Shown here one piece after another: positions 45,717-54,421 of a DNA stretch of 64,000 nucleotides; position 1 is the stretch's first letter; every line of letters starts with the position of its first letter. The position numbers and the translations under genes were made by a program. The notes beneath the pieces were generated by a model that saw only the letters and a list, made by a program, of their open reading frames with translations, made no database searches and was not told the DNA's origin. The DNA comes from Methylibium sp035762065 (GTDB taxonomy: Bacteria; Pseudomonadota; Gammaproteobacteria; Burkholderiales; Burkholderiaceae_C), in NCBI RefSeq assembly GCF_035762065.1, contig NZ_DASTPW010000015.1, positions 9,689-73,688 of the forward strand, given 5' to 3'.

Positions 45717-47690
45717 CTAGCCGCCCAGCATCGCCGCCACCCGCGCCTGCAGGGCCTGCGGCGTCACCTGCGACGCCGGGATCGGCGCACCGGCCGTCAT
45801 GCCGACCGGATTCCACAGCCCGCGCCGGAACGGCCGGGTCATCGCCGCGCCGCCGATGCGCGAGAAGAACGAGCCCCACAGCCCGTGCAGCGCGAGCGGC
45901 ACCACCGGCACCGGGTGCGTCTCGAGGACCTTCATCACGCCGCCCTTGAAGGGCTGCAGCCGGCCGTCCTGGGTGATGCCGCCTTCGGGAAAGATGCACA
46001 GCAGCTCGCCCTCGTCGAGCACCTTGCGCGCTTCGGCGAAGGCGCGCTCGTAGGTCGCCGGGCTGTCCTTCTGCGGGGCGATCGGGATCGCCTTCGCGAG
46101 GCGGAAGATGGCGCCGAGCACCGGCGTCGCGAAGATGCGGTGGTCCATGATGAAGCGGATCGGCCGCGGGCTCGCCGCCATCAGCAGCAGCGCGTCGACG
46201 AAGCTGACGTGGTTGCACACGAGGATCGCGGCGCCTTCGGTCGGGATGTGCTCGTCGCCCTCGATGCGGAAGCGGTACATCAGCCGCGAGACGATCACCG
46301 AGAGGAAGCGCAGCAGGTACTCGGGCACCAGCAGGAAGATGTAGGCGGCGACGACCGCGTTCAGCAGCCCGGTCACCAGGAAGATCTGCGGGATCGTGAG
46401 GCCCGCGCCGAGCAGCGCGCCGGCCATCAGGCTGCTCGCGATCATGAACAGCGCGTTGAGGATGTTGTTGGCCGCGATGATCCGCGCGCGATGCGTCGGC
46501 GCGCTGCGCAGCTGGATCAGGGCGTACATCGGCACGCTGTAGAGCCCGGCGAACAGCGACAGGGCGAACAGGTCGGCCATCACGCGCCAGTGCCACGCGC
46601 CGCGGATGAACTCGCCGACGCCCGCTGTCGCGCCGGTGGGCGCGTGCCCGCGCGTCGCGAAGAACAGGTCGATCGCGAACACGCTCATGCCGATCGCGCC
46701 GAACGGCACCAGGCCGATCTCCACGTGCCTGCGGCTCAGCACCTCGCACAGCAGCGAGCCGATGCCGATGCCCACCGAGAACACCACCAGCAGCAAGGAC
46801 GCGACGCGCTCGTCGCCGCCGAGCACGTCTTTCGCGAACGACGGGAACTGGCTCAGGAACACCGCGCCGAAGAACCACATCCACGAGATGCCGAGCAGCG
46901 AGCGGAAGACCACGACGTTGCGGTTCGCGAGCTGGAGGCTGCGCCAGGTCTCGCTGACCGGGTTCCAGTTGATGACAAGGCCTGGGTCGGTCGCCGGCGA
47001 ATGCGGCACACGTTGCGCCGTCGCGCGGCCGAGCAGCGCCACGCCGAGGCAGGCGAAGGCGACCCAGTGCCGGCCGACCTCGGGCACCGCGATCAGCAGG
47101 CCGCCGATCACGTTGCCGAGCAGGATGGCGACGAACGTGCCCATCTCGACCATGCCGTTGCCGCCGGTCAGCTCGCGCTCGCTCAGGTGCTGCGGCAGGT
47201 AGGCGAACTTGACCGGGCCGAACAGCGTCGAGTGCAAGCCCATCAGCACCACGCAGGCCAGCAGCACCGGCACGTTCGCGACCCAAAAGCCCCAGGCCGC
47301 GAGCGCCATGATCGCGATCTCCAGCGTCTTGACGAAACGGATCACGCGCTCCTTGTCGAGCTTGTCGGCCAGCTGGCCGGCAGTCGCCGAGAACAACAGG
47401 AAGGGCGCGATGAACAGCGCGCCGATCACCAGCCCGGCCAGCGCCGGCGGCAGCCAGCTCACCTGCAGCTGGTAGGTGACCAGCACGGTGAAGGCGAACT
47501 TGAAGAGGTTGTCGTTGCCGGCGCCGAGGAACTGCGTCCAGAAAAAGGGCGCGAAGCGGCGCTGGCCGAGCAGCGCGAACTGGTTGGGATGCGGATGCGG
47601 CGCGGTGACGGCGACGACGCCGTCCGGACTCGCCGTGGTGCTCGGGCCTGCGCTCATCGCTGCTTCTCGTGATGGGGTTCGAGCGCTCAT
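45717..47690 (-). CDS. MFS transporter fused to 1-acylglycerol-3-phosphate acyltransferase
   Basis: The 657-residue inner-membrane protein joins an MFS permease of the lysophospholipid-transporter (LplT) type (about residues 35-440, with FLGAGNDNLFKFAFTVLV) to a PlsC acyltransferase domain (about 455-645) with the HX4D motif in CNHVSFVDALLL near 492 and FPEGG near 566. The E. coli pair LplT/Aas imports and re-acylates lysophospholipids; this fusion lacks the acyl-ACP ligase part. ATG 47690 overlaps the TGA of the upstream amidohydrolase gene. It is the last gene of a four-gene coupled series. Confidence 0.88.
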   Translation of the reverse strand: MSARTPSREAAMSAGPSTTASPDGVVAVTAPHPHPNQFALLGQRRFAPFFWTQFLGAGNDNLFKFAFTVLVTYQLQVSWLPPALAGLVIGALFIAPFLLFSATAGQLADKLDKERVIRFVKTLEIAIMALAAWGFWVANVPVLLACVVLMGLHSTLFGPVKFAYLPQHLSERELTGGNGMVEMGTFVAILLGNVIGGLLIAVPEVGRHWVAFACLGVALLGRATAQRVPHSPATDPGLVINWNPVSETWRSLQLANRNVVVFRSLLGISWMWFFGAVFLSQFPSFAKDVLGGDERVASLLLVVFSVGIGIGSLLCEVLSRRHVEIGLVPFGAIGMSVFAIDLFFATRGHAPTGATAGVGEFIRGAWHWRVMADLFALSLFAGLYSVPMYALIQLRSAPTHRARIIAANNILNALFMIASSLMAGALLGAGLTIPQIFLVTGLLNAVVAAYIFLLVPEYLLRFLSVIVSRLMYRFRIEGDEHIPTEGAAILVCNHVSFVDALLLMAASPRPIRFIMDHRIFATPVLGAIFRLAKAIPIAPQKDSPATYERAFAEARKVLDEGELLCIFPEGGITQDGRLQPFKGGVMKVLETHPVPVVPLALHGLWGSFFSRIGGAAMTRPFRRGLWNPVGMTAGAPIPASQVTPQALQARVAAMLGG

Positions 47691-48967
47691 GCCGGCGCTC
47701 CGGGCGGGTCGCGTCGCAATGTAGCGGCGGGGCGCTCGAAGTGGCGGCGGGTCTCGAAGACGTTTGGCGCGAAGCGTGCACCCCTGCTGTCGCGCAGGCG
47801 GCGCTTGAGCGCGAGGTCGAACAGCAGCGGGCTGCGTTCGCGCAGTCGTTCGAGCGGCTGCACGTCGGCGTCGTCGAGCAAGTCGGCCGCGGCCAGCCGC
47901 GCCGGCGAGACCAGCAGCTTCACGCCGGGCAGCGGGTGATCGGAGCCGTGCAGCAGGCGCGCATGCCAATCGTCGCGGCGCACCAGCGTGCGCAGGACGC
48001 GCGCCGGGCGGTTGATCTGCGCGACCGCGGACACGTCGGCCAGCAGCCGATCGCGCCACGCCGGCTCGTCCATCAGCCGCGCGAAGAGATCGAAGGCGGC
48101 GACCTTCGGCGCGCCGGGCCGGTCGGTGTCGAGCGCCGAGCCGAGCGAGGCCGCATGCGCGACGACGACGCGCACGCCCTGCTCCAGCGGCACGCGCATC
48201 AGCAGCGGGTTGCCGAAGGCTTCGCGGTGCGCGCCGGGCACGGCCTTCTCTTCGCCGCAGTGGACGATCAACGGCAGGCCGAGCTTCGCGAGCCGGTCGT
48301 AGAACGGCCGGCAGCGCGCGTCGCGCGGATCGATGTTCATCGCGCTCGGCAGCCACTTCACGGCCAGCGCGCCGGTGCTTGCCGCGGCGTCGAGGCGTTC
48401 GACCGCGTCGTCGCGATACGGGTGGATCGAGGCGACCCACGCGAAGCGCTGCGGGTGCGCTGCGGCCACGCGTGCGGCGTACTCGTTCGGCACGTGGAAG
48501 GTCGTCCACTCGTCGCGCGGCCGGCCGGCGTCGTCGAGCGCTTCTTCGAACGCGAACAGCAGCCAGCGCGCGCCGGCCGGGAAGTCGGCGGCCAGGTGCA
48601 GCAGGCGCGCGACGTAGGCCTCGTCGATCGACGGCGCATCGGCCGCGACGCCGGCGGCATCGAGGATCACGCGGCGGCGCAGCCAGTCCTGCGGGTGCCA
48701 CCACTGCTGCATCGCGGGGTGGACGCGGCAGCCCGAGCCGGCATCGCCGGTGCCGAGCAGGTGGGCGTGCGCGTCCCACAGCGCACCGGCCTCGATGCCG
48801 TCGAACGCGGCGTGCACGAGGTCGCGCAGCGACGACGACGCCAGGCCCTGCGGCGCCTGCTCGATGCCCTCCCCGTTCGCCGCGGCGAGCCCGGTGAACA
48901 GCCCCATCGCCATGCCGACGCCGCAGCACAGCAGATGGCGGCGCGACATCAAGGTCGTCTCGTTCAT
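47687..48967 (-). CDS. Exported amidohydrolase-family metal-dependent hydrolase
   Basis: The 426-residue protein has an N-terminal twin-arginine-like export signal (MSRRHLLCCGVGMAMGLF, residues 7-24) and a TIM-barrel amidohydrolase fold. Metal ligands are suggested by WDAHAHLLG near residue 64, IVHCGEE near 236, VVVAHAAS near 266 and LHGSDHPLPG near 337. The family is the amidohydrolase_2 group (decarboxylases and lactonases); the substrate is unknown. Its ATG overlaps the stop of the DUF2145 gene, and its stop overlaps the ATG of the MFS-PlsC gene. Confidence 0.8.
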   Translation of the reverse strand: MNETTLMSRRHLLCCGVGMAMGLFTGLAAANGEGIEQAPQGLASSSLRDLVHAAFDGIEAGALWDAHAHLLGTGDAGSGCRVHPAMQQWWHPQDWLRRRVILDAAGVAADAPSIDEAYVARLLHLAADFPAGARWLLFAFEEALDDAGRPRDEWTTFHVPNEYAARVAAAHPQRFAWVASIHPYRDDAVERLDAAASTGALAVKWLPSAMNIDPRDARCRPFYDRLAKLGLPLIVHCGEEKAVPGAHREAFGNPLLMRVPLEQGVRVVVAHAASLGSALDTDRPGAPKVAAFDLFARLMDEPAWRDRLLADVSAVAQINRPARVLRTLVRRDDWHARLLHGSDHPLPGVKLLVSPARLAAADLLDDADVQPLERLRERSPLLFDLALKRRLRDSRGARFAPNVFETRRHFERPAATLRRDPPGAPA

Positions 48968-49743
48968 CGCAGCACCTCCACGCGAGCGGCGAGCCCGCTG
49001 CGTTCGAGCCATGCGAACACCGAGTCGGCGGTCACCGTCTCGATGCGATCGCTGTAGCGCTTGGCCGCGGGATGATCGTCGAAGGCGACGTTGGCGGCGC
49101 TCACGCGCGCGCCGAGCCGCGTCAGCGCGTCGATGCGCAGCACGCCCGGCTCGTAGCCCTTGAACTGCAGCCATGCCTGCGCGCGTTCGCGACTCGATGC
49201 GCCCGGCTCCTGGCTCAGCGCAAGTTCCTCGATCGCCCACTGGTTGCTCTGCTGATACCGCTGCGCCCAGGGGTAGGCGACCATGCTGTAGGCCGGCGTG
49301 TCGAGTTGCGCGAGCCGTGCGTTGTCGCGAAGGATCGGCAGGAGCCTGGTCTGCACCTCGGGCGCGAGCACCGCGATGCCGGCCTCGTAGCGATGCAGGT
49401 CGTCGAGGAAGAACTCGCCGAGGCCCTGCCGGTACAGCGAGCCGCGGGCGCTGCCGCACTGGTTGAGCTTGTGGGCGACGCGCCACCTGTCGCCGTCCTT
49501 GTAGGCGAAGCCGAGATGCGACCATCGCAGGCCCCAGCGGCCCAGGTCCTGGCCGTTGCGGGCGATCACGACGACCTGCGCGCCGCTCGCGTCGAGCCGC
49601 TGCGCGGTGCGCTCGGCGAGCGTCATCGCGCGCTGCACGCTCACCGCGGTCGGCGGCTTCGCCTCGCAGGAGCGGCCGGCGTGGGCCGGGCCGATCAGCG
49701 CGGCCGCGAGCGCGGCGGCGACGAACATGTGCCGCGCGCTCAT
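48964..49743 (-). CDS. DUF2145-family periplasmic protein
   Basis: The 259-residue protein has a clear signal peptide (about residues 1-22, ending in GPAHAG). The mature part has VVIARNGQDLGRWGLRWSHLGFAYKD near residue 60 and LNQCGSARGSLYRQGLGEFFLDDL near 93, with a His and Cys that could form a cysteine-peptidase-like site (NlpC-type layout), which is my inference. It matches the DUF2145 family. Start and stop codons overlap both neighbours. Confidence 0.78.
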   Translation of the reverse strand: MSARHMFVAAALAAALIGPAHAGRSCEAKPPTAVSVQRAMTLAERTAQRLDASGAQVVVIARNGQDLGRWGLRWSHLGFAYKDGDRWRVAHKLNQCGSARGSLYRQGLGEFFLDDLHRYEAGIAVLAPEVQTRLLPILRDNARLAQLDTPAYSMVAYPWAQRYQQSNQWAIEELALSQEPGASSRERAQAWLQFKGYEPGVLRIDALTRLGARVSAANVAFDDHPAAKRYSDRIETVTADSVFAWLERSGLAARVEVLR

Positions 49744-50162
49744 CACCACGTCACCCGCTCGTTGTGCAGCAGCGCCTTGCCGATCTCGTTCGGGATGTAG
49801 GCGATCGCCTGGCCCGCGGCCGACAGGACCCAGCCCGCGCTGAACGCGGTGACGACGACCGCCGTGCCCGCGATCACCGACACGCCGCCCACCGCGGCGG
49901 CGCTCAGCGTGACGCTGGCCCGCGCGCCGTCGGAGGCGCGCTCCAGCACCCACACCGTGCCGGCGGTCGAGGCATCGACCGCGACCACCGTCAGCACGGC
50001 ACCGGCCGAAAGGATCACCTCCGGCGCGGCCACCGACACCGCCACCGGCAGCATCGACAGCGCACTCGCCTCCGACGCGCCGGTCGGATGCGCGTGGCTG
50101 GTGGTCATCACGCCCATCGCCAACGCGGCAGCGAGCAGGGTCTTCGTGATCGAACGCTTCAT
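49743..50162 (-). CDS. Small exported or membrane protein of unknown function
   Basis: The 139-residue protein has a signal peptide (MKRSITKTLLAAALAMGVMTTSHA) and a mature part rich in Ala, Val, Ser and Gly, with two hydrophobic stretches (about residues 48-65 and 88-120) that could be membrane helices. It ends in IPNEIGKALLHNERVTW. I do not recognise a family. ATG 50162 has AGGAG upstream. Its stop (TGA) overlaps the ATG of the DUF2145 gene, so it heads the coupled series. Confidence 0.7.
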   Translation of the reverse strand: MKRSITKTLLAAALAMGVMTTSHAHPTGASEASALSMLPVAVSVAAPEVILSAGAVLTVVAVDASTAGTVWVLERASDGARASVTLSAAAVGGVSVIAGTAVVVTAFSAGWVLSAAGQAIAYIPNEIGKALLHNERVTW

Positions 50163-50188
50163 GGTTGTGCTCCTGTCGAGTCGCGACA

Positions 50189-50650
50189 TCACTCGACCTG
50201 CTGCGCGGCGCGCATCGACACGCCTTCACGTCGTGCCTCGGCCAGCGCCGCTTCGTGCGCATCGCGCAGCGTCTTCGCCAGCGTGAAGACGGTCGAGATC
50301 AGGAACAGCCAGCTCACGCCGAGGTAGGCCTTGTAGGTCGGGTTCACCTCCATGCGCCACAGGCCCCAGGCGGTGAGGCTCATCGCGAGCGCGAAGCCAC
50401 CCCAGACGACGAGGCCCCACATCGGCGTGTCGGTGCGCCGGGCTTCGTTGTCGCGCACGTACTTCGACAGCGCGAATGCGGTGCTCAGGCAGAACACGTA
50501 GCCCATCACCATGAAGGCGCGGTCGAGGTCCTGCCCCGGCAGCCAGGCCAGTCCGGTCGCGCACAGCGTGGCGGCGAGACCGAAGGAGGTCCACACCTGC
50601 GCCTTCCAGGCCTTGGTGTCATGACGGATCGGGGCGGCGGCGGCTTGCAT
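50189..50650 (-). CDS. YiaA/YiaB-family inner-membrane protein
   Basis: The 153-residue protein has four membrane helices arranged as two YiaAB two-helix repeats: WTSFGLAATLCATGLAWLPG, then VMGYVFCLSTAFALSKYVRDNEARRTDTP, WGGFALAMSLTAWGLW and WLFLISTVFTLAKTLRD. The function of the family is not known. ATG 50650 has AGAGGA upstream; an in-frame ATG 48 bases earlier lacks such a site. It lies 26 bp upstream of the coupled four-gene series and could be on the same transcript. Confidence 0.82.
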   Translation of the reverse strand: MQAAAAPIRHDTKAWKAQVWTSFGLAATLCATGLAWLPGQDLDRAFMVMGYVFCLSTAFALSKYVRDNEARRTDTPMWGLVVWGGFALAMSLTAWGLWRMEVNPTYKAYLGVSWLFLISTVFTLAKTLRDAHEAALAEARREGVSMRAAQQVE

Positions 50651-50775
50651 GAAGTCCTCTCGAAAGCTGTTGAAGAGGCTCCACTGTTCCGGCCGCACCG
50701 CGGTTCGCCCATCGCCATGAGGAGCGTGGCACCGCGTGCGCCGCTCGGTAGCGCGTGGCGATACTCGCGGCCGAG

Positions 50776-51507
50776 ATGAGCAGCAGCCTCGACCTGATCA
50801 CCGCGCTGAAGGCCGAGCTGAAGGCCGCGCAGCTGACCTACGCCGACCTCGCCGATGCGCTCGGCATGAGCGAGTCGAGCATCAAGCGCATGTTCGCCAA
50901 GGCCGACATGCCGCTGTCGCGCATCGACGACGTGCTGCGCGTGCTGAAGCTCGACTTCGCCGACCTCGCCCGCCGCATCGCCGAGGCGCAGCCGCTGCGC
51001 GAGGAACTGACGCTCGAACAGGAGCGCGCGGTGGTCGCCGACCGCAAGCTGCTGCTGATGGCGATCTGCGTGCTGAGCCTGTGGAGCGTCGAGCAGATCG
51101 TCGCGACCTACCGGATCGAGCCGGCCGAGTGCGAGGCCTACCTGAAGGTGCTCGACCGCCTCGGCATCGTCGAGCAGCGCGACGCGACGCGCTACCGGCT
51201 CAAGCTCGCGAAGACCTTCCGCTGGCGCCCCGACGGCCCGGTGATGGGCTTCTTCCGCGCGCAGGTGGTGGACGACTACTTCGCCGGCGGCTTCGACGGC
51301 GCGAACGAGACGCTGATGCTGGTGCACGGCCAGGTCGCGCCGGCCGCCGCGCGCGGCTTCGTCGAGCGGCTGCAGCGCATCGGGCAGGACCTGGCCCAGC
51401 AGCACCTCGCCGACCAACGCCTCGACGCCGGCGAGCGCCAGCCGGTGACGCTGCTCGTCGGCCTGCGCGCGTGGTGGTTCGCGGCGCTGCTCGAGCTGCG
51501 GCGCTGA
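50776..51507 (+). CDS. XRE-type helix-turn-helix regulator
   Basis: The 243-residue cytoplasmic protein has an N-terminal HTH (about residues 15-60) with LTYADLADALGMSESSIKRMF and a larger C-terminal part that contains a possible winged-helix segment (ATYRIEPAECEAYLKVLDRLGIVEQ) and LMLVHGQVAPAAARGFVERL. The ligand is unknown. It is divergent from the YiaAB gene and 125 bp away. ATG 50776 was chosen over GTG 50755 because of GGCCGAG upstream. Confidence 0.75.
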   Translation: MSSSLDLITALKAELKAAQLTYADLADALGMSESSIKRMFAKADMPLSRIDDVLRVLKLDFADLARRIAEAQPLREELTLEQERAVVADRKLLLMAICVLSLWSVEQIVATYRIEPAECEAYLKVLDRLGIVEQRDATRYRLKLAKTFRWRPDGPVMGFFRAQVVDDYFAGGFDGANETLMLVHGQVAPAAARGFVERLQRIGQDLAQQHLADQRLDAGERQPVTLLVGLRAWWFAALLELRR

Positions 51508-51513
51508 AGCGCC

Positions 51514-51915
51514 TCAGGCCAGCGCCGCGCCGGCCAGCCGCAGCGAGATCGTCACCACCGGCCACCGCGCCAGCTCGGCGATCCCCTCGAACAACACGAA
51601 GGTCGCGCAGGCCGCGACGGCACCGGCACCGATGCGCGCGGCGCGGCCCGGCGCGGGCAGCGGCCGCGCGCGCGCCGGCCTGCGGCGGCGCAGGCTGACG
51701 ACCGCCGGCCGCAGCGCCTCGACGAGCGTGCGGCCCGGCCGCTCGATCGTGAAGCGCTGGCCGGCTTCGAGCACGATGTCGCGCTGGTCGCCGTGCTGCG
51801 TGACCCAGAGGCGGCCGTCGTGGCATTCGAGGACGGCGCCTTCGGCTTCGTCGGCGTGCAGCAGCGCATGCGACGCCGGATCGAGGCGGGCGCGGGTGAT
51901 GTCGGCACGGCTCAT
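51514..51915 (-). CDS. DUF2917-domain protein
   Basis: The 133-residue protein begins with a cupin-like small domain (about 1-65) with LECHDGRLWVTQHGDQRDIVLEAGQRF, typical of DUF2917, then an Arg-rich stretch and a C-terminal hydrophobic helix (about 97-130) that may sit in the membrane. Function is unknown. ATG 51915 has GGAGG upstream and overlaps the stop of a 34-codon basic reading frame. It converges on the XRE gene. Confidence 0.72.
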   Translation of the reverse strand: MSRADITRARLDPASHALLHADEAEGAVLECHDGRLWVTQHGDQRDIVLEAGQRFTIERPGRTLVEALRPAVVSLRRRRPARARPLPAPGRAARIGAGAVAACATFVLFEGIAELARWPVVTISLRLAGAALA

Positions 51916-52016
51916 CGCAGCCTCCACGAGACGGTGCGAAGCGGCCGCGGCCAGGCGTTGCGGCGCCCCGCGCGCGAGCGCAGCCGTCGCACCAGGCGGG
52001 TGAACAGGTCGGTCAT
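51912..52016 (-). CDS. 34-residue basic microprotein, coupled to the DUF2917 gene
   Basis: A short reading frame starts at ATG 52016, one base after the stop of the methyltransferase gene, with AAGGAG at an ideal 8-base distance. It codes for 34 residues, 10 to 11 of them Arg (MTDLFTRLVRRLRSRAG at the start), and ends in a TGA that overlaps the ATG of the DUF2917 gene. The start resembles DUF1127-like small basic proteins that often bind RNA in proteobacteria, but a match is not proven. It may act itself or serve only for coupling. Confidence 0.6.
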   Translation of the reverse strand: MTDLFTRLVRRLRSRAGRRNAWPRPLRTVSWRLR

Positions 52017-52017
52017 C

Positions 52018-52842
52018 TCAGATCTCCTTCTTCGCCGCCGAGACGACGACGATCTCGCCCGGCACGCGAAAGCGCGCGCCGAGCCGCCAGGGCTCGATCG
52101 AGCCGAGGTAGCGCTCGCAGGCGCGCTCGCGCGCCTGCGGCGAAAAGCGCGACCAGGCCAGCGCCACCGGGCCGCCGCTGAAGGCGGCGTCGCAGGCCTC
52201 GGCGCCGCTGGCGTAGTCGAGCGTGATGTCGATGCGCTCGAGCCGCACGCTCGCGAAGCCGGCGTCGGTGCAGGCGCGCGCGAGGGCGTCGCGCGCGCCG
52301 AGCCGGAAGAACAGCGGGCAGACGTCGCTCACCACCTCCGCATCGACGATCCCGAACACCGACGCCCAGGCGCAGCGCGAGCGCTCGCCCCACACCGCCG
52401 CGACGAAGCGGCCGCCGGGGCGCAGCACGCGGTGCGCCTCGCGCAGCGCGCGTTCCGGCTCGGGCATGTACATCAGGCCGAGCGAGCACAGCACCGCGTC
52501 GAAGCCGGCGTCGGCCAGCGTCAGCGCTTCGCCGTCCATGCGCGCGGCGTCGAAGCCAGCGAGGCCCAGCGCCCGCGCGCGGTCGCGCGCCGCATCGACC
52601 ATGCGCTCGGCGAGATCGGTGGCGAGCACCCACCCGCCCGCGCCGACCGCATGCGCGGCCGCCAGGCTCAGCTGGCCGCTGCCGCAGGCCACGTCGAGCA
52701 CCCGCTCGCCGGGCGCGAGCGCGGCCGCCGCGAGCACCGCGCGATGCGCCGGCGCGAGCTGCCCGCCCCACAGCCGCTGGTAGCCGCCGGAGGCGAGGTC
52801 CCAGCCGTGGCGTTGCACGCGGCGTTGCAGGCGGGCGTCCAT
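52018..52842 (-). CDS. SAM-dependent methyltransferase, class I
   Basis: The 274-residue cytoplasmic enzyme has a class I SAM-binding fold: VLDVACGSGQLSLAAA near residue 49 (motif I), ATDLAERMVDAAR (motif II), DAVLCSLGLMYMPEPERALREA near 115 and VLRPGGRFVAAVWG near 138. This belongs to the UbiE/COQ5-like and arsenite-type methyltransferase 11 group. The substrate is unknown. A second methyltransferase with similar motif layout lies 340 bp upstream. It is followed at once by the 34-codon basic gene. Confidence 0.83.
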   Translation of the reverse strand: MDARLQRRVQRHGWDLASGGYQRLWGGQLAPAHRAVLAAAALAPGERVLDVACGSGQLSLAAAHAVGAGGWVLATDLAERMVDAARDRARALGLAGFDAARMDGEALTLADAGFDAVLCSLGLMYMPEPERALREAHRVLRPGGRFVAAVWGERSRCAWASVFGIVDAEVVSDVCPLFFRLGARDALARACTDAGFASVRLERIDITLDYASGAEACDAAFSGGPVALAWSRFSPQARERACERYLGSIEPWRLGARFRVPGEIVVVSAAKKEI

Positions 52843-52877
52843 GTCGATGCCGAGTGGCGGCGATCCGCGGCCGGCCG

Positions 52878-53108
52878 TCAGGGCCGCCGCGCGAACTGCG
52901 CCGGGCTGCAGCCGCCGCGGCCTTCGGGCGTGCCCAGGCCGAGCTCGCGCGCGGGGTTCAGCTCGCGCGGGTCGTCGGTGCAGGCCGCTGCCCACAACGC
53001 GCGCTCGGCGCCCGGCTCGGCGGGCATCGGCCCGTGGGCCATCAGCGCCTGGCAGCCGGCGAGCAGGACGCTGGCGGCAACGGTGAGGAAAAAACCTTGG
53101 CTGTCCAT
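52878..53108 (-). CDS. Small putative lipoprotein
   Basis: This 76-residue protein has a short hydrophobic start and the lipobox VLLAGC (Cys19), which would be lipidated and anchored to a membrane. The rest is Pro/Ala/Arg-rich with two further cysteines. Family unknown. ATG 53108 has GAGGAG upstream. It lies between two methyltransferase genes on the same strand. Confidence 0.6.
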   Translation of the reverse strand: MDSQGFFLTVAASVLLAGCQALMAHGPMPAEPGAERALWAAACTDDPRELNPARELGLGTPEGRGGCSPAQFARRP

Positions 53109-53182
53109 CGTGGACTCCTCGCGAAGAGAAGTGGCCGGGTCACGGCCGTGGGGTTGACGGGTGGATCGGCGAAGCCGCGCGC

Positions 53183-54001
53183 TCAGCGCCGCGTGACGAC
53201 CGCCTCGAGGTAATCGCCGGGCACGACGAGCGCGCGCGCGCCGCCGCGGTTCATGCCGTCGAGGAGCTCGACCAGATCGGCCTGCAGCGCCTGCGCCTTG
53301 TCGGCCGACAGGCTGGCGAAGGCCTTCAGCACCGGCCCGTACCAGGTCTTGAAGACATCGACGAAATGCGCCGCCGAGCGGTAGCGGAAGTTGAACTGCC
53401 GCGTCGTCACGTCGATGCGGGCCGCGCGCTCACCGAACAGCTGCTGCAGATGCGCCTCGGCGCCCCACAGCGACGGCGGCTGCAGCCCGGCCGGCGGCGG
53501 CACGTGGCGCCCCAGCACCTTGAACATGCGACCGACGACGCTGTCGGGCGTCCAGTTCGCCAGGCCGATGCGCCCGCCGGGGCGGCACACGCGCGCCAGC
53601 TCGGCGGCCGTGGTCGCGTGGTCGGGCGCGAACATCACGCCGAAGGTCGAGAGCACGACGTCGAAGCTCGCGTCGACGAAGGGCAGCGCCTGCGCGTCGG
53701 CGACCTGGAACTTCACGTCGAGCTGCTCGGCGCGGGCCCGCTCGGCGCCGCGTTCGAGCAGCGCGGGAACGTAGTCGGTGGAGGTCACCTGCGCGCCGCG
53801 GCGCGCGGCGGCGAGCGTCGCGTTGCCGTTGCCGGCGGCGACGTCGAGCACGCGCTCGTCCCAGCGCACGTCGCAGGCCTCGGCGAGCTGCTCGCCGACG
53901 ATCTGCAGCGTGGTGCCGATCACCGCGTAGTTGCCGCTGGCCCAGGCGGCCTGCTGGCGGGTCTTGATGGCGTCGAAATCGATGGTGGCGGGGGTGTTCA
54001 T
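53183..54001 (-). CDS. SAM-dependent methyltransferase, class I
   Basis: The 272-residue enzyme has VLDVAAGNGNATLAAAR near residue 51, SFDVVLSTFGVMFAPDH near 113, and VCRPGGRIGLANWTPDS near 139. It begins with MNTPATIDFDAIKTRQQAAWASGNY, a form frequent in small methyltransferase-11 proteins of Actinobacteria and beta-proteobacteria. The substrate is unknown. It follows the DUF4242 gene by 31 bp on the same strand. Confidence 0.83.
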   Translation of the reverse strand: MNTPATIDFDAIKTRQQAAWASGNYAVIGTTLQIVGEQLAEACDVRWDERVLDVAAGNGNATLAAARRGAQVTSTDYVPALLERGAERARAEQLDVKFQVADAQALPFVDASFDVVLSTFGVMFAPDHATTAAELARVCRPGGRIGLANWTPDSVVGRMFKVLGRHVPPPAGLQPPSLWGAEAHLQQLFGERAARIDVTTRQFNFRYRSAAHFVDVFKTWYGPVLKAFASLSADKAQALQADLVELLDGMNRGGARALVVPGDYLEAVVTRR

Positions 54002-54032
54002 CGCGGGTCTCCTTGGGGTCGGTGATGGGGCT

Positions 54033-54305
54033 TCAGTCGGCGGTGACGGCGTCGATGACCGCGCCGACGCGCGCGACGCTGGTCACCGGGAAGTCGCCGC
54101 GCCGGGCGTGTTCGTGGATCAGCGCCTCGTCGTCGGCGAGGTAGATGCAATAGAGCTTGTCGGTCGTGACGTAGCTGTGCTGCCACTGGATGCGCGTGCC
54201 GAGCTCGTCGAGCACGCGCTTGGATTTCATGGCGATCGCCTTCAGGTCGCGCGGCGTCAACTTGCCGGCCTCGGGGATCTCGCGTTCGATGACGTACTTG
54301 GGCAT
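54033..54305 (-). CDS. DUF4242-domain protein
   Basis: The 90-residue protein starts with MPKYVIEREIPEAGKLTP and has WQHSYVTTDKLYCIYLADDEALIHEHARRGDFP, which are typical of DUF4242, a small ferredoxin-like fold. The function is unknown. It heads a minus-strand set with a methyltransferase and a lipoprotein. The 295-bp region to the divergent osmC-like gene carries an array of repeats. Confidence 0.85.
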   Translation of the reverse strand: MPKYVIEREIPEAGKLTPRDLKAIAMKSKRVLDELGTRIQWQHSYVTTDKLYCIYLADDEALIHEHARRGDFPVTSVARVGAVIDAVTAD

Positions 54306-54421
54306 GGAGGTCTCCATCGGTTGGATGCACGGATGCAGAGCTCGTCGGGGAACTGCGAGGGCGACGAAGGAAGGCCGCTGCATGGGAAGCACTGTCGGCC
54401 GGCGCTGCCGATGCGTCCTGC

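Noticed and set aside
53130..53182. Further copy of the dispersed hairpin element
   Set aside because: Only GGATCGGCGAAGCC is shared; the diagnostic GTTGCGGCTTCG core and C/G-run stem are missing.
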